Below are positions 1-9,419 of a stretch of 64,000 nt of DNA, piece by piece. Source of the DNA: Prosopocoilus inquinatus (lineage: Eukaryota > Arthropoda > Insecta > Coleoptera > Lucanidae); assembly GCA_036172665.1 (NCBI GenBank), contig CM069871.1:6200001-6264000 (forward strand), written 5' to 3'. Under the pieces are notes generated by a model. The model saw nothing but the letters and a program-made list of their open reading frames with translations, was not told the DNA's origin and did not search any database. Numbering within the stretch: the first letter of the stretch is position 1; every line of letters starts with the position of its first letter. The translations under genes and the position numbers were made by a program.

Positions 1-203
1 AGTTAAGCTAACGTTAATGTAAAAGTAAGAAAGAAACAGCTTATGGTTAGATGTTTAGATTTATTTAATTAGTTACTCGAAATGATGAACTGTTATATTC
101 GAAGTAACACCATCGACGTTCCTTGACAAGAAAGTCAAGGACATCCAAGGCCGAATGATGAAAGCACCTCAAAAACTAATGAACTAGAATTTTTGTTATT
201 AGA
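1..203 (+). repeat. Direct repeat unit A, copy 1 (cut by window edge)
   Basis: This stretch recurs at 607-799 with an offset of about 606 bases and only scattered substitutions plus a small indel. It starts at the first base of the window, so its true left end is unseen. Inside both copies is a phrase about an animal-style 'caag...tcaagg' motif that also appears in degraded form near 370-390 and 455-560, which suggests that the region is an old, partly eroded tandem array. No coding frame is kept between the copies. Family unknown. Confidence 0.85.
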
Positions 204-960
204 ACCTAACCCCGTATTACTTGCTATAAAAAAAAAGATAAAATCTGGAATTAACGATCGCGAACCATAAACGCACGTGGAAAACTTTTTTTGACCGTAA
301 ATGTGCAGTCATTCAATTTCTTAATGTTTTGTAATTTTTTTGTACGCAGTGCTTTTAATACTGAAAGCTCAAGGTCATTCAAGGTAGATCGATCGATCTA
401 AGTAGCGCAAACATTAATTAATCAGTTTTTTTTTATTGTTCGTAATGACGTCACTGGAGTTCAGCGGCAAGAAATTCAAGGCGTTTCAAGGTCAACCGAC
501 TGAAGACATCGTGACATGCAGCCGAGCGACGACAAGAAATTTAAAAGCATTTAAGGTCCAAAAAAAATTTTAACTTTCGCAATACATGCTCGAAATGAGT
601 TGAACAAGTTAAGCTAACGTTAATATAAAAATAAGAAAGAAGTTAGATGTTTAGATTTATTTAATCAGATAGTCGAAATGATGAGCTGTTATATTCGAAG
701 TAACATCATCGACGTTCCGTGACAAGAAAGTCAGGGATATCCATGGTCAAATGATGAAAGCATCTCAAAAACTAATGAACAAGAATTTTTGTTATTAGAT
801 GCTCGTATGAGTTCGCTAAGAGATAAAATCTGGAAGTAACGACCGCGAACCATAAACGCACATGGAAAATATTTTTGTTTTCCACGTGCGTTTATGGTTC
901 GCGATCGTTAACTCCACATTTTATCTTCCTTTTTTTATAGCAAGTAGTCCGGGGCAGGTT
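202..960. repeat. Foldback element: arms 202-285, 821-869 and 877-960
   Basis: The segment 202-285 is repeated in inverted orientation at 877-960 over about 84 bases with few mismatches; both share the core 'cataaacgcacgtggaaaa'. A third, shorter copy in the plus direction at 821-869 sits directly against the inverted copy, leaving a 7-base spacer and making a near-perfect hairpin of about 107 bases. This is what foldback-type or MITE-derived DNA looks like. No target duplication could be fixed and no transposase frame is present. Confidence 0.85.
607..799 (+). repeat. Direct repeat unit A, copy 2
   Basis: Second copy of the unit at 1-203. Both copies run from an 'agttaagct' start to a 'ttgttattaga' end. 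In both, the copy is followed within a short distance by the foldback arm described separately (202-285 and 821-869), so the duplicated block probably includes that arm. The intervening 204-606 differs from what follows copy 2, so one block has been rearranged since duplication. Confidence 0.85.
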
Positions 961-1218
961 TTCATCAGCCAAATCGGCGTAGAGTGATTGCCACTCCGCT
1001 TAACCTCGTGAGCGTCGCTTGAACTTCAAGAGTCACATGTCCACGTGTTTTTGCTGAAAAAAAAAAGGTTCCACGGCTCCCGTCTCTGGGCTGTCGCAGT
1101 CATTCCATTGACATCCTATCCCGGAGGAATTTAAGTAGGACCAGACCAACTTTTTTTTCTCGCCCTTTGGAGACATGGACATGTACACGACGTCATCACA
1201 CGCGCGTGCATATTGCCA

Positions 1219-1236
1219 GTGGCGGAGTCTGGGGTT
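1219..1236 (+). mobile_element. Possible lone hAT-type element end
   Basis: The string 'cagtggcggagtctgggg' resembles the CAGTGGCG-type termini of many hAT transposons. I could not find the matching inverted end downstream, so it would be a truncated relic. The whole of 961-1840 otherwise holds no gene, only AT-rich sequence and the short inverted repeat at 1471-1566. Confidence 0.25.
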
Positions 1237-1470
1237 GAGCTTACGAGAATTTTCGGCGACGAATTCATCGGGGAGGGACGCTTTGCAACGTGGTCAGGGG
1301 GAGTTTAGCTTAGTTTTTCTTTAACATTTTTACAGTCATATTCATACTATTTTATACTTTATATTTCGCTTACATTTTATTTATTGTTAATGCTTTTGAC
1401 TCATTCAGAGAAGGAATATTTCATGAGATTTCAGAGTGTTTCTCCGTTTTGCTTTTGCTAGCTTGCTAGG

Positions 1471-1566
1471 TACTGTAAAATCGCAACTTGTTTCTCTTGA
1501 CAACTAATTTTTTTTACTCTTGACGAAGCTAGCGAAACGTAGGGCGTTCCTTGCGATTTCACAGTA
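1471..1566. repeat. Short inverted repeat around a GAAACG stem-loop motif
   Basis: The arms 1471-1486 (tactgtaaaatcgcaa) and 1551-1566 are inverted copies with one mismatch, about 64 bases apart. Between them lies 'gacgaagctagcgaaacgta', which is related to the stem-loop at 51899-51940. It may be a very small inverted-repeat element or the end of a larger repeat. Function unknown. Confidence 0.6.
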
Positions 1567-1886
1567 TCCGTCTTAAAGTTTAAAAACTATTTTCTTACGT
1601 ATTTCTTCCGATTTTAGGTATTTTATTTTCCTGTTTGAGGCTGTAAGCAAACACGAAAGTACTCACGTCGATGTGCCATTGACCTTTGGTTTGGGCCGTG
1701 TAAATTTAAATCCTGATAGCTTTACGGTCGATAACCCTATTTGCGGTTGTGCACATTCACTTAATAAACACCTGTGTGCTTCAATTTTAAATATGAACGA
1801 ACTATTTTTTGAGATGAACTGAAGTTTATTTACTTTTTATCTTTGTCTTTGCTGGTACGTATACTTTTGTGGAGAGGTCTCAAAGA

Positions 1887-2171
1887 TCACCATCTGGTTT
1901 TCCTTTTTCTTTTTTTTTCGTTTCCCGTTCGATTACTTTTTGGGTATACCAAAGGAAAAGCAGGTCTTGGGGAGCTGTACCTTCTGGGGACATACACTTC
2001 CCGGACGTGCATCAGCGATACTTGTGGGTTGCGTAACCATTGCTCGGCGGCGCCCTTTTGAATTCCCCCACGCCGTCTCCACCGAGTGGGCAGAGTTACG
2101 CCGCTCTGCTTCACATCATAGTCTCCATAGCTTCTGAGGTAAGGTAAGTTACGGTTGGTGCAGGCCCACAT
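1887..2171 (-). other. GC-rich segment with a 94-codon minus-strand frame, unrecognised
   Basis: The interval about 1960-2160 is clearly richer in G and C than its surroundings. On the minus strand a frame opens at a true ATG (2171) and runs 94 codons, rich in Arg, Pro and Trp, ending in an A-rich run (Lys-Lys-Arg-Lys tail). An 'acccaacag' acceptor-like site lies directly upstream of the ATG. Plus-strand frames are also open here, as expected of GC-rich DNA, so the frame alone is weak evidence. I recognise no protein family. It could be an exon, a retrocopied fragment with an A-rich end, or chance. Confidence 0.2.
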
Positions 2172-3293
2172 TCTGTTGGGTTAAAACGCGCTCCTTTCGT
2201 TACCACGTAACATTATTTAATTTAATCTACCATTTAAGGACTGAGGAGGTGGCATGTGTCTTAATTTTTCCTTGGCCTTTCGCCAGTCTTCTTCTTCTTG
2301 AAAATAACTTCTGCAAAAAGTTTCGTCTCCTTGAAATTACCACTTTTCGATTGGTACAGTAAAAAAAGGTTCATTCTCTTTTTGAAGAGAGTGATTTCAT
2401 GAGGAAGATGAAAAAAAAAAAAGGATTTGTTAGTCACTTAAATTAACTGCCTAATAACAAGGTTTTTGCTCCACTTACAATGGATTATGAAACAAATAGG
2501 TTTAGACCAAGAAAAAATAGAACGAGAGGATTGGTTTTGTTCTACTAAATAGCAGTTTGTGGCTTTCAAGTCTTCATTTTACACCGTCTGTAAAAGTCCC
2601 TTATACCAGTAATTCACGTTCCACAACACATGCAGGTAAACTTGTTATGAAATGGCAAATTATACGGTGGTAGAACGCTTTTTTTTGCTCTGGAAAATTC
2701 TCTCGCCCGTGCAAGCTACGTATTCATCATTGAAGTAGTCAAAAGGCCCCGGCCGCCCGACGCAAATAAAAATCCCCCCCGGATCATGTACGTCTTCATC
2801 ACACTTTATAAATAATATGTCAGAATATAATTTGTAATGTTATGAAAATTATACGTTGGGATAGCGGATAGTGTATAATCACAAACTGTAGTAGCGACGA
2901 ATACATACATGAGGATAAGCGCTGCGTATGCAATCAGCTTGTTGACATGTATCAGAATACCTTATTTTAAGGCGAGATTGAAATCGAGGATGCATGGCAT
3001 TAATTAAAAGTTGCTGTTGTAGATGCGGAAATTACTTTTGACCTTCCACCACCTAAATCAGTGGCAGCACGACCATAGGATACGGCGTGGTCCTCGCAGA
3101 CTTATGTAAATCAAAGGAGAACAGGAAATGGCCGTTGATAAGTCACCATATGGTCGAAGCGCCGCTTCGAAGGCCAGTGAACGAAAGCGCACTGGAATCA
3201 GACACCGTATGAATATTCAATGAGAGCAAGTTAACAAAACAATAAGTAGTGAATAGTTTGTGCAGATGACGCAAGGGATTTACGAGGGAAATT

Positions 3294-3313
3294 AGAAGAA
3301 GAAGAAGAAGAAG
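3294..3313 (+). repeat. (AGA)n microsatellite
   Basis: About six and a half uninterrupted AGA triplets in otherwise ordinary AT-rich sequence. Confidence 0.95.
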
Positions 3314-3557
3314 TCTTCACCACCAAAGCTCCTTCCAGCAGCGGCGCAAAAATTGCTTCTTCCACACGTAAATTCCCCCCAGTCGGGCGTTTATTACATT
3401 TTTTTTTTATTGCGGTCACAAAACACATCCACGGTTGCTAATCAAAACGGATATGCGCATATTTAAGCAAAATCGCAACTTCAAATCCGCCACGCTAAGA
3501 AAAATACGTTCTAACTCAAATATATTACGTCAACACGCATTTACACCACCACCATCA

Positions 3558-3576
3558 CCTCCTCCTCCTCCTCCTC
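3558..3576 (+). repeat. (CCT)n microsatellite
   Basis: Six CCT triplets preceded by a looser CAC-rich run from 3544. It makes a proline run in a short forward frame, which is not evidence of coding. Confidence 0.95.
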
Positions 3577-4547
3577 AGAACACAGGAACCGTAATACAGG
3601 CACACAATGATATATTCTTCGAGTTATACGGTTTATATTGTTTTCTGTAATACGGTATTATATTTCGTTGGTAGCGTGTGAACGGCACGATCACGAAATA
3701 ATATTCTAGTCACCCACGCAGAAAGTATAATCCGTAAGACGACAATAACCTTTCGGGCTCACCCGTTTCTAATAAATATGTCATGCTGAAGCACTCCCTC
3801 GGTTTCCACGAGCCTTGGTTATTAAGAGATTAAAAATCTAACAAAGAAATTATGAACCCGGATATTTAACAAAATGTTTAGTCTTTTCTTGATACGCTAA
3901 ACAAGAAACGAAAAAATTCCGTTAATTGGGAAAAAGGAAAACGATTACATAAATTGACAGCCCGCCCCTTCATTCAAAAATGTGTGTTACAAAATTAAAC
4001 AGTGAGTACATTGAGGACGTTCTCGAAATATTGCCCGGGAACCACAAAAATAATTTTTGCCGTCATCAGGGTGGGTGTTTCCTGGTCTAATTGGCAACCA
4101 AATCTGAATTCTTTTGATTTTAACTTTGGGGGAAGCATAAAGAGCCTAATCTACGAAGTCCAAAAGACATTGAGAAAGACCTGAAATCTAGATAACCTAA
4201 AAAATAACCACAGTCTAATTTTCCAACGACCTACTTCTCGCCCTGCCTGGTCTGATTGGTCAAATCCAAATTTCACCATTAGAGAATCTGTCATCAGATT
4301 CACAAATAATCAAATCACGTTTCCAAAAATCATTGACCAGAAGCGCCCAAAACAACATTAAAAACGCCCACAGTAAAATTCGGCATTGGACCGTAACGCA
4401 ATCAATCTGAGCAATCCGACCTGATAACTCTTCCTCTTGGAGATTGTGTTACGGTCTTCGACGTCGGCGTTTCAGGACGTCGACACCACAGCAACAGCGG
4501 TCACTGCATCGAATGAAATAGCAAAACGTCGAAAAAGTGTCGTTCTT

Positions 4548-4979
4548 TTAAGCAGCTAAAAGTAGCTCGTCGCCAAGACGCAAATCCAAACCAAAACTGG
4601 TAGCCAAAATTAAAGAGCTTGCAGCCATACCAAAAAAACCTGTAGAGGAAGGAAAGTTCGTCATTAGTAACGTAAACGAAAAGAGAGCGTAGCTACAACG
4701 GACGAAAAATCGTATCACGAGGAAACCTTCCCTCAAGAGCAACTCAAAATGTGGACCGATCAGGACGGCCACAACGCGAAAACGCCACCAAGCACTGGGG
4801 ATGTAGCCCAAACGACTGACTCTCCGAAGCGCGTTAAAAATCAATGAAGCGAAACCAGCCCTGCCCCAAAGTGTTCGAAAATAAGGGTTTGCACGAATCA
4901 AAACCATCGTGACATAAGCAGGATCAACGAACACCAATCCGACGTGACGTAAAGAAACCCCAATGACGTCAAAGGTCAA
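4548..4979 (-). pseudogene. Possible LINE reverse transcriptase fragment, decayed
   Basis: The longest open frame in the window (about 143 codons, minus strand) contains 'RLGYIPSAWWRFRVV' preceded by 'LIFNAL'. This resembles the segment before the first reverse transcriptase palm motif in jockey/RTE/R1-type LINEs, where a Leu-Gly-Tyr/Phe-x-Pro-x-x-Trp stretch is followed by a Val-Val-x-Ile-Pro-Lys-Pro-Gly motif. That following Pro-Lys-Pro-Gly is absent: the frame continues Val-Leu-Ile-Gly-Pro. No YxDD box or endonuclease is visible. If real it is a short relic. It could also be coincidence in a hydrophobic frame. Confidence 0.25.
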
Positions 4980-5484
4980 GGATAAGATGAGACCATAGAA
5001 ATACTAGCTCGCAAAAACCTGTAGTTCACAAGAACTAACTCAGGCGGCGACGGAAATTTTATAACTCTTCCACGACGTGAAATAATAATTTCGGATGGTT
5101 CTTACGAAACAGATGGAATACGTTTATATAAAACATGATGCAATTCTATTTAAAAATAGAAACTCTGAAAGGTATTATTTAATTAAAACCACAAAAAAAG
5201 AGCAGACGCGTCGATAATTTTATACTATTTCGTTGCCGGAGTATTTTAAAACGATGTCCAAAAAAGCGTCTAAAATAAAATGGAAGGTGTGGAATTATTT
5301 GAAGTTTGCTAAATTAATTATCACAACTACGACGATGATAATAATAAAAAAAAATTGTTTTGGCTGCGATAAAATCGATGAGAACGGGTGCTCACTACCC
5401 AAACGGTTTCCTAAGGTGAGGCAATGCGCGTCGAAAACTGAATATACATGTCATTCTCTAAAAGTGGTTTTCACACCGTAATAA
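4862..5484 (+). repeat. Duplicated segment B, copy 1
   Basis: Aligns along its length with 7813-8743, sharing many 15-20 base exact stretches such as 'tttgctaaattaatta' and ending at the same 'cacaccgtaataa'-type boundary. A further upstream match (4291-4337 with 7769-7816) means that copy 2 lacks the about 525 bases at 4338-4861. An 82-codon frame at 5233-5481 is not preserved in copy 2, so the duplication is not maintained as protein. Confidence 0.9.
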
Positions 5485-5860
5485 TTTATTTACGAGGAAG
5501 CTCAACTACCCTAACCTACAAAACCCGAAAGGAATCGAGAAAGTTCTACAAAAATCTAGACGAAATTTCAATTAATACTCTGAAGGTATTTATTTGCGGG
5601 GTACCTTAAGAACCCCAGTCTACAAAACGCAAAAAAGAAATTGAGAAATTTGATTTGATTGTGATTTGTGCGAATGCCTAATCCACAAACAAGACCAAAA
5701 CAGAAATTGAAAAAAATTTAAATCTAACTAACCTTAAGAACAACCATCACCCAAACGGCCTGTTTCTCATCCTTCATGATCTGATTGGTCACCAAATTTG
5801 AATTTCCTTGAATATTATCTTATCATAAGAAACTTAATCTACAAAGCACAAATAAAGACT

Positions 5861-5968
5861 CTAATGGTCGTTTTCCTAATCAGACTATAAGGATGCTTTA
5901 TTTTAAAAGCCACTTTAAATATGGGGAAACAAATGTATTTTTTTAGGTTAAAGTAACTTTAAATTATG
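5861..5968 (+). repeat. Dispersed repeat C, copy 1
   Basis: Matches 24499-24605 in the same orientation, including the exact run 'aatcagactataagga' and a later 'ggaaacaaatgta'. Two copies 18.6 kb apart with similar ends point to a dispersed element family. Nature unknown. Confidence 0.85.
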
Positions 5969-6088
5969 AAATTGGCCCTAAATAACCTAAAAATGATCAT
6001 TACCCACCTTTCGGATGGACTGCCAAAGACGAAACCATGAAGTTACGGGCACAACATTACACTAGATCCGATACGATCTTTTCTTATT

Positions 6089-6171
6089 TTGCCAATGTTG
6101 TCCAAAAGGAAATCCGACACGACATTTTTTTTATATCACCAATATTGTCCAAAAGGAAATCGTCATGTCAA
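6089..6171 (+). repeat. Tandem pair of about 35-bp units
   Basis: The phrase 'ttgtccaaaaggaaatc' occurs twice about 47 bases apart with similar flanks, giving a small diverged tandem duplication. Confidence 0.75.
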
Positions 6172-6327
6172 CACTAACAGACTTTCCTGTCTAAACAAAG
6201 CAATTCACACACAAAATACGCATAGTCTTCCTGCCTTTTGAGCCAATTTGGAATCCGTCATCCTAAGACCAACCAATATTTGGAAACCTGATTGAATGCA
6301 CCAATTCAAACTAGCGCCTAAAACCGG

Positions 6328-6428
6328 ATTCCCACGACGTGTGATTTGGCGAGCCCAAACCAACTTGACGAGTGCAATATGGACGTTCCCATGGCGTTTG
6401 ATTTGGCGAGGTCAAACCAACTTGGCGA
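6328..6428 (+). repeat. Tandem pair, period about 56 bp
   Basis: Two units share 'gatttggcgag..caaacca' and 'cttg.cga' in the same spacing, at 6328-6370 and 6384-6428. The following 6430-7770 holds no recognised gene; the 87-codon minus-strand frame at 6412-6675 has no family I know. Confidence 0.75.
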
Positions 6429-7768
6429 TCGAGGTTTGGTAAGCTATGATGAGTTTCATGTAATCCCAAGAACTGAAGAATGAGCTTCTTGGGCTACATC
6501 CTGATTTGATGATTAGGAATATGTACAACCTGACACCATGAGGGTTGAAAAAGCTTTTTCGAATTCGCAGAGTATGTGGATTAGCCAAAACATCCCCCTT
6601 TACGATCCTGTATCTGAATTTTACTGCCAATCCGGCGATGGACGAATTCCAATGACGCCTTAACGTCCCAGACAAGGCAAACTTGATTGCAAGGTGACAC
6701 TTTGAGTACGTTTGGGACTGATGCCTGATGATGATGGTTTAAGGAAAAAAAAAATAGTGTCAGCTATCAAGGCCAAACTTATAGAGAGTCATGAGTTTGG
6801 GGCAGAAATCTGCGCAAGAAAGTCACTACTAAGCTCAGAGGAATATTGAAACATGAAAGTCGCAAGGAGGAGAAGATATTTGAAAAAAATGAAAACGACG
6901 ATAGAAGAAGCTTGTAAAAGCTAGGAAACAGGAAGATTAAACTAACTAATTAAGAAGGTGAGAGCGCATGCTCAATTGAACGTAAAACAATAAATAGCAC
7001 ATAAACAAAAGTCAACGATGAAAAAATTTGAAGGCTTAAAGAAAAAAAATTCTGGTGGAAGTATGTTAATCGTATTGTGTTACAAAAAAAAAATATCAAA
7101 GCCTATTGTTCTATGAACGTAATTAGTTTCTGCATTCATGTTATTACCGCATAAAATCTGCAGCTTCGATGAGTTTTTTCTCGTGTTTTTTCAGGACACA
7201 TACGTAAATGATACCAGAAAAAAAAATCGCCCACGCGTATTGATCTCACTGATTTTCATACAGGTGCAAATTTATTTACGGAATTCAGGTCACCGAAATA
7301 AGCTGTTTAACTCGAGACTCCCACGCACTCACGTTTTGTATCATCTCTGTAATAATGGGCGGCGATTTATTCGTGAGTAAACGTTCGATGCGTTTGTTGT
7401 TGCTAGGCGATTAGGCTGAAAGCATTTCGAACAAAATAACGAGGGGACAACCTGCTTACAATAATTTAATTTTTACCGAGTGTCACGAGTGATACGAGGG
7501 ACACCCCGAAACTATTGAGCTACAGGGAAACTAGATAAGCCAAGAAAAAAGGGAACGTTCAAAATAGTATTGATGGATGTTTGAGAGCAAACTTTTTGCA
7601 GGTAGTTTTGGCATTTTTTGAAATGTTTTTCTATAGTTGCATCATGAACTGAGCATTAAGACTAAGTAAGTGGCGGGCTTAATGCCACCAAGAACGTGTA
7701 ATACTTGAACATCAGACAAAACTCAAATTTACTAATAACAAAAGAACTTCAAGTATGCCATAAGCTGC

Positions 7769-8743
7769 TGTCATTAGCTTTACAAATAAATAAATCATGT
7801 TTCAAAAAACCATGCCCCCAAATGTTCGACGAAAAAAAGGCTTTGCACGAATTAAAACCATCATGACAACAGCAGGGACCAACGAGTTTCCATCTGACAT
7901 AAGGAAACTCCAATGACGTTAAAGGTCAAGGATGAGACTAACTGAAAGTATCCGTCGAAATATTAGCTCGCAAAAACCTGTAATTCACGTAAACTAATTC
8001 GATAAAAAACACGGACGGCGACGGATATTTTATTAATTTTGTATTTATTATATTATTAACTCTTCAGCGTCGTGAAATAATAATATCGAACGGTTCTCAC
8101 GAAACGGATGAAATACGCCTGCACTCGTTTATAAACAATGATGCAATCCAAACTAAAAATAGAAACCCCGAAAGATATTATTTATTTAAAACTACTAAAG
8201 AAAATGATCAAAGGATTATCCATGACATTAGTGAAAAATAAAATTGTTTTCGTCAAAAAATTCAGCGAAGGAGAAGCCGCGAGTCACTATAAAATTTTGT
8301 AGGTTAAGTTTCCAAATCCGTTTACTGGACAAGCTTTACATTAGGTAACTTAACTCAACCTAATTCAATGTAAGGCTTGAACGTTTATCGATTTGCAAAC
8401 TTAACCTATAAAATTTTATAGTAACTCGTGACTTCCCCTTCGTTGATTTTTTTTCACAAAAAATGCATCGATTATTTTATACTATTTCATCGCCGGAGTA
8501 TTTTAAAACGTGTAAAATAAAACGCAAAGCGTGAAATTATTTGATAAAGTTTGCTAAATTAATTATTCCAACGATGATGAAGTTAAAAAGGAAAAGAAAA
8601 CTGTTTTTGCTGCGATAAAACGGACGAGGACTGGCGCGGTCTGAAGCGCTTACTACCCCCGCGGTTTCTCAAGATGATGCAACACGGCGTCGAACTGAAT
8701 ATACACAGGTCGTTTCCTAAAAACGGTTTTCACATCGTAACAA
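7769..8743 (+). repeat. Duplicated segment B, copy 2 with internal insertion
   Basis: Second copy of the 4291-5484 segment. Relative to copy 1 it has a deletion at about 7816 and an insertion between about 8190 and 8465 that contains a large palindrome. Point differences and small indels are scattered throughout, so the duplication is not recent. No coding frame survives in both copies. Confidence 0.9.
8243..8467. mobile_element. Palindromic MITE/foldback inserted in duplicated segment B
   Basis: The outer arms around 8266-8350 and 8358-8442 are inverted copies, sharing 'actataaaattttgtaggt' and its reverse complement with a few changes, plus matching ends near 'cgaagg' and 'ccttcg'. Weaker pairing continues outward to about 8243 and 8467. 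The whole block is absent from copy 1 of segment B (insertion point near 5190), which shows that it is an insertion. The target duplication is not clear. No coding capacity; movement would depend on a transposase supplied elsewhere. Confidence 0.85.
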
Positions 8744-9189
8744 ACTTCCAATGGAAAAAATGACGTTGGTCGTTGTATTGCCATAGCTTAGCAGCTTACG
8801 TGATTTAGTGACCTTAATGCGAAGGATAACCACGACGCGTTCGATCCCTTTAACATGACAGTTTTTATTAACCCACGAAGCAAGGCATTTAGACGCATTT
8901 GTAGATGATGATAATGAGTCTAATCTTTTTACTTGAACATAAACGTTGTGGAGCGATGACTCATGTATCCCAATTATTTTGTAGAAGAGGTAAAACCGAA
9001 AAATCTGATTTCACAAGTTAATTTATCCGTGTTACCGGAGCGAGCTGGCGATTTTTCAACGAGATTGCGGTTGTTACCTCATGCTGATGTGGTTTCACAC
9101 AAATCGCAAATTTTCTGGTTAATGTGGGCAGCAATGACTTAAATTTTTCGACCTGCCTGCGGCCATGTCTAACGTTGTTTTTTGCATCA

Positions 9190-9385
9190 TTTCCACTTGA
9201 CGTCGGTTAGAACTTCTTTTTGGGAGAACCATGACCAAATCGGTGATTCAATACGAAATTTACGACTTCTTTTTGGAGAACCCTGACAAAGTTCGGTGAT
9301 TCAAGAATCAGAAGGCAATTCCACTTGGCGCGTCTTCTTTCTGAAGAACCAAGACCAAATCGGTGATTCAAGACGAAATTTATGT
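9190..9385 (+). repeat. Small tandem array, three units
   Basis: Three copies of a unit with 'cttcttt..g.gaacc' and 'tcggtgattcaa', at about 9211-9261, 9263-9305 and 9331-9381. The first and third share a longer context including 'ccacttg.cg' upstream and 'acgaaattta' downstream. A related 'aatcagaaggcaattc' word occurs near 9306 and 9418. Diverged minisatellite. Confidence 0.8.
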
Positions 9386-9419
9386 TGAAGTAGCAAAGGC
9401 AGTTAGCAGTCCAGCTTAA

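Larger units (their letters stand above)
2180..3900. other. No gene seen; AT-rich, two trinucleotide tracts
   Basis: No supported gene, RNA or element. The only structure is a short hairpin near 2373-2400 and the two microsatellites listed separately. Frames at 3231-3428 and 3435-3650 are created largely by those tracts and low-complexity DNA. Confidence 0.6.
4060..5990. repeat. Degenerate repeat complex (several related copies)
   Basis: Related phrases recur out of step. A 'ctgattggtca' block appears near 4080, 4250 and 5800. A block built on 'aatctacaa..c..aaa.....ttgagaaa' followed by 'taacctaa' appears near 4145-4215, 5510-5580, 5620-5680, 5690-5760 and 5835. The copies are strongly diverged. 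This is an old repeat family, perhaps a decayed LINE or a nonautonomous relative. No intact frame is present. Confidence 0.6.

Noticed and set aside
5233..5481. 82-codon plus-strand frame
   Set aside because: The duplicated copy at 8490-8740 has frameshifts, so it is not maintained.
6725..6760. CTGATGA followed by GAAA, a possible hammerhead ribozyme
   Set aside because: No stem II or stem I can be formed around it.
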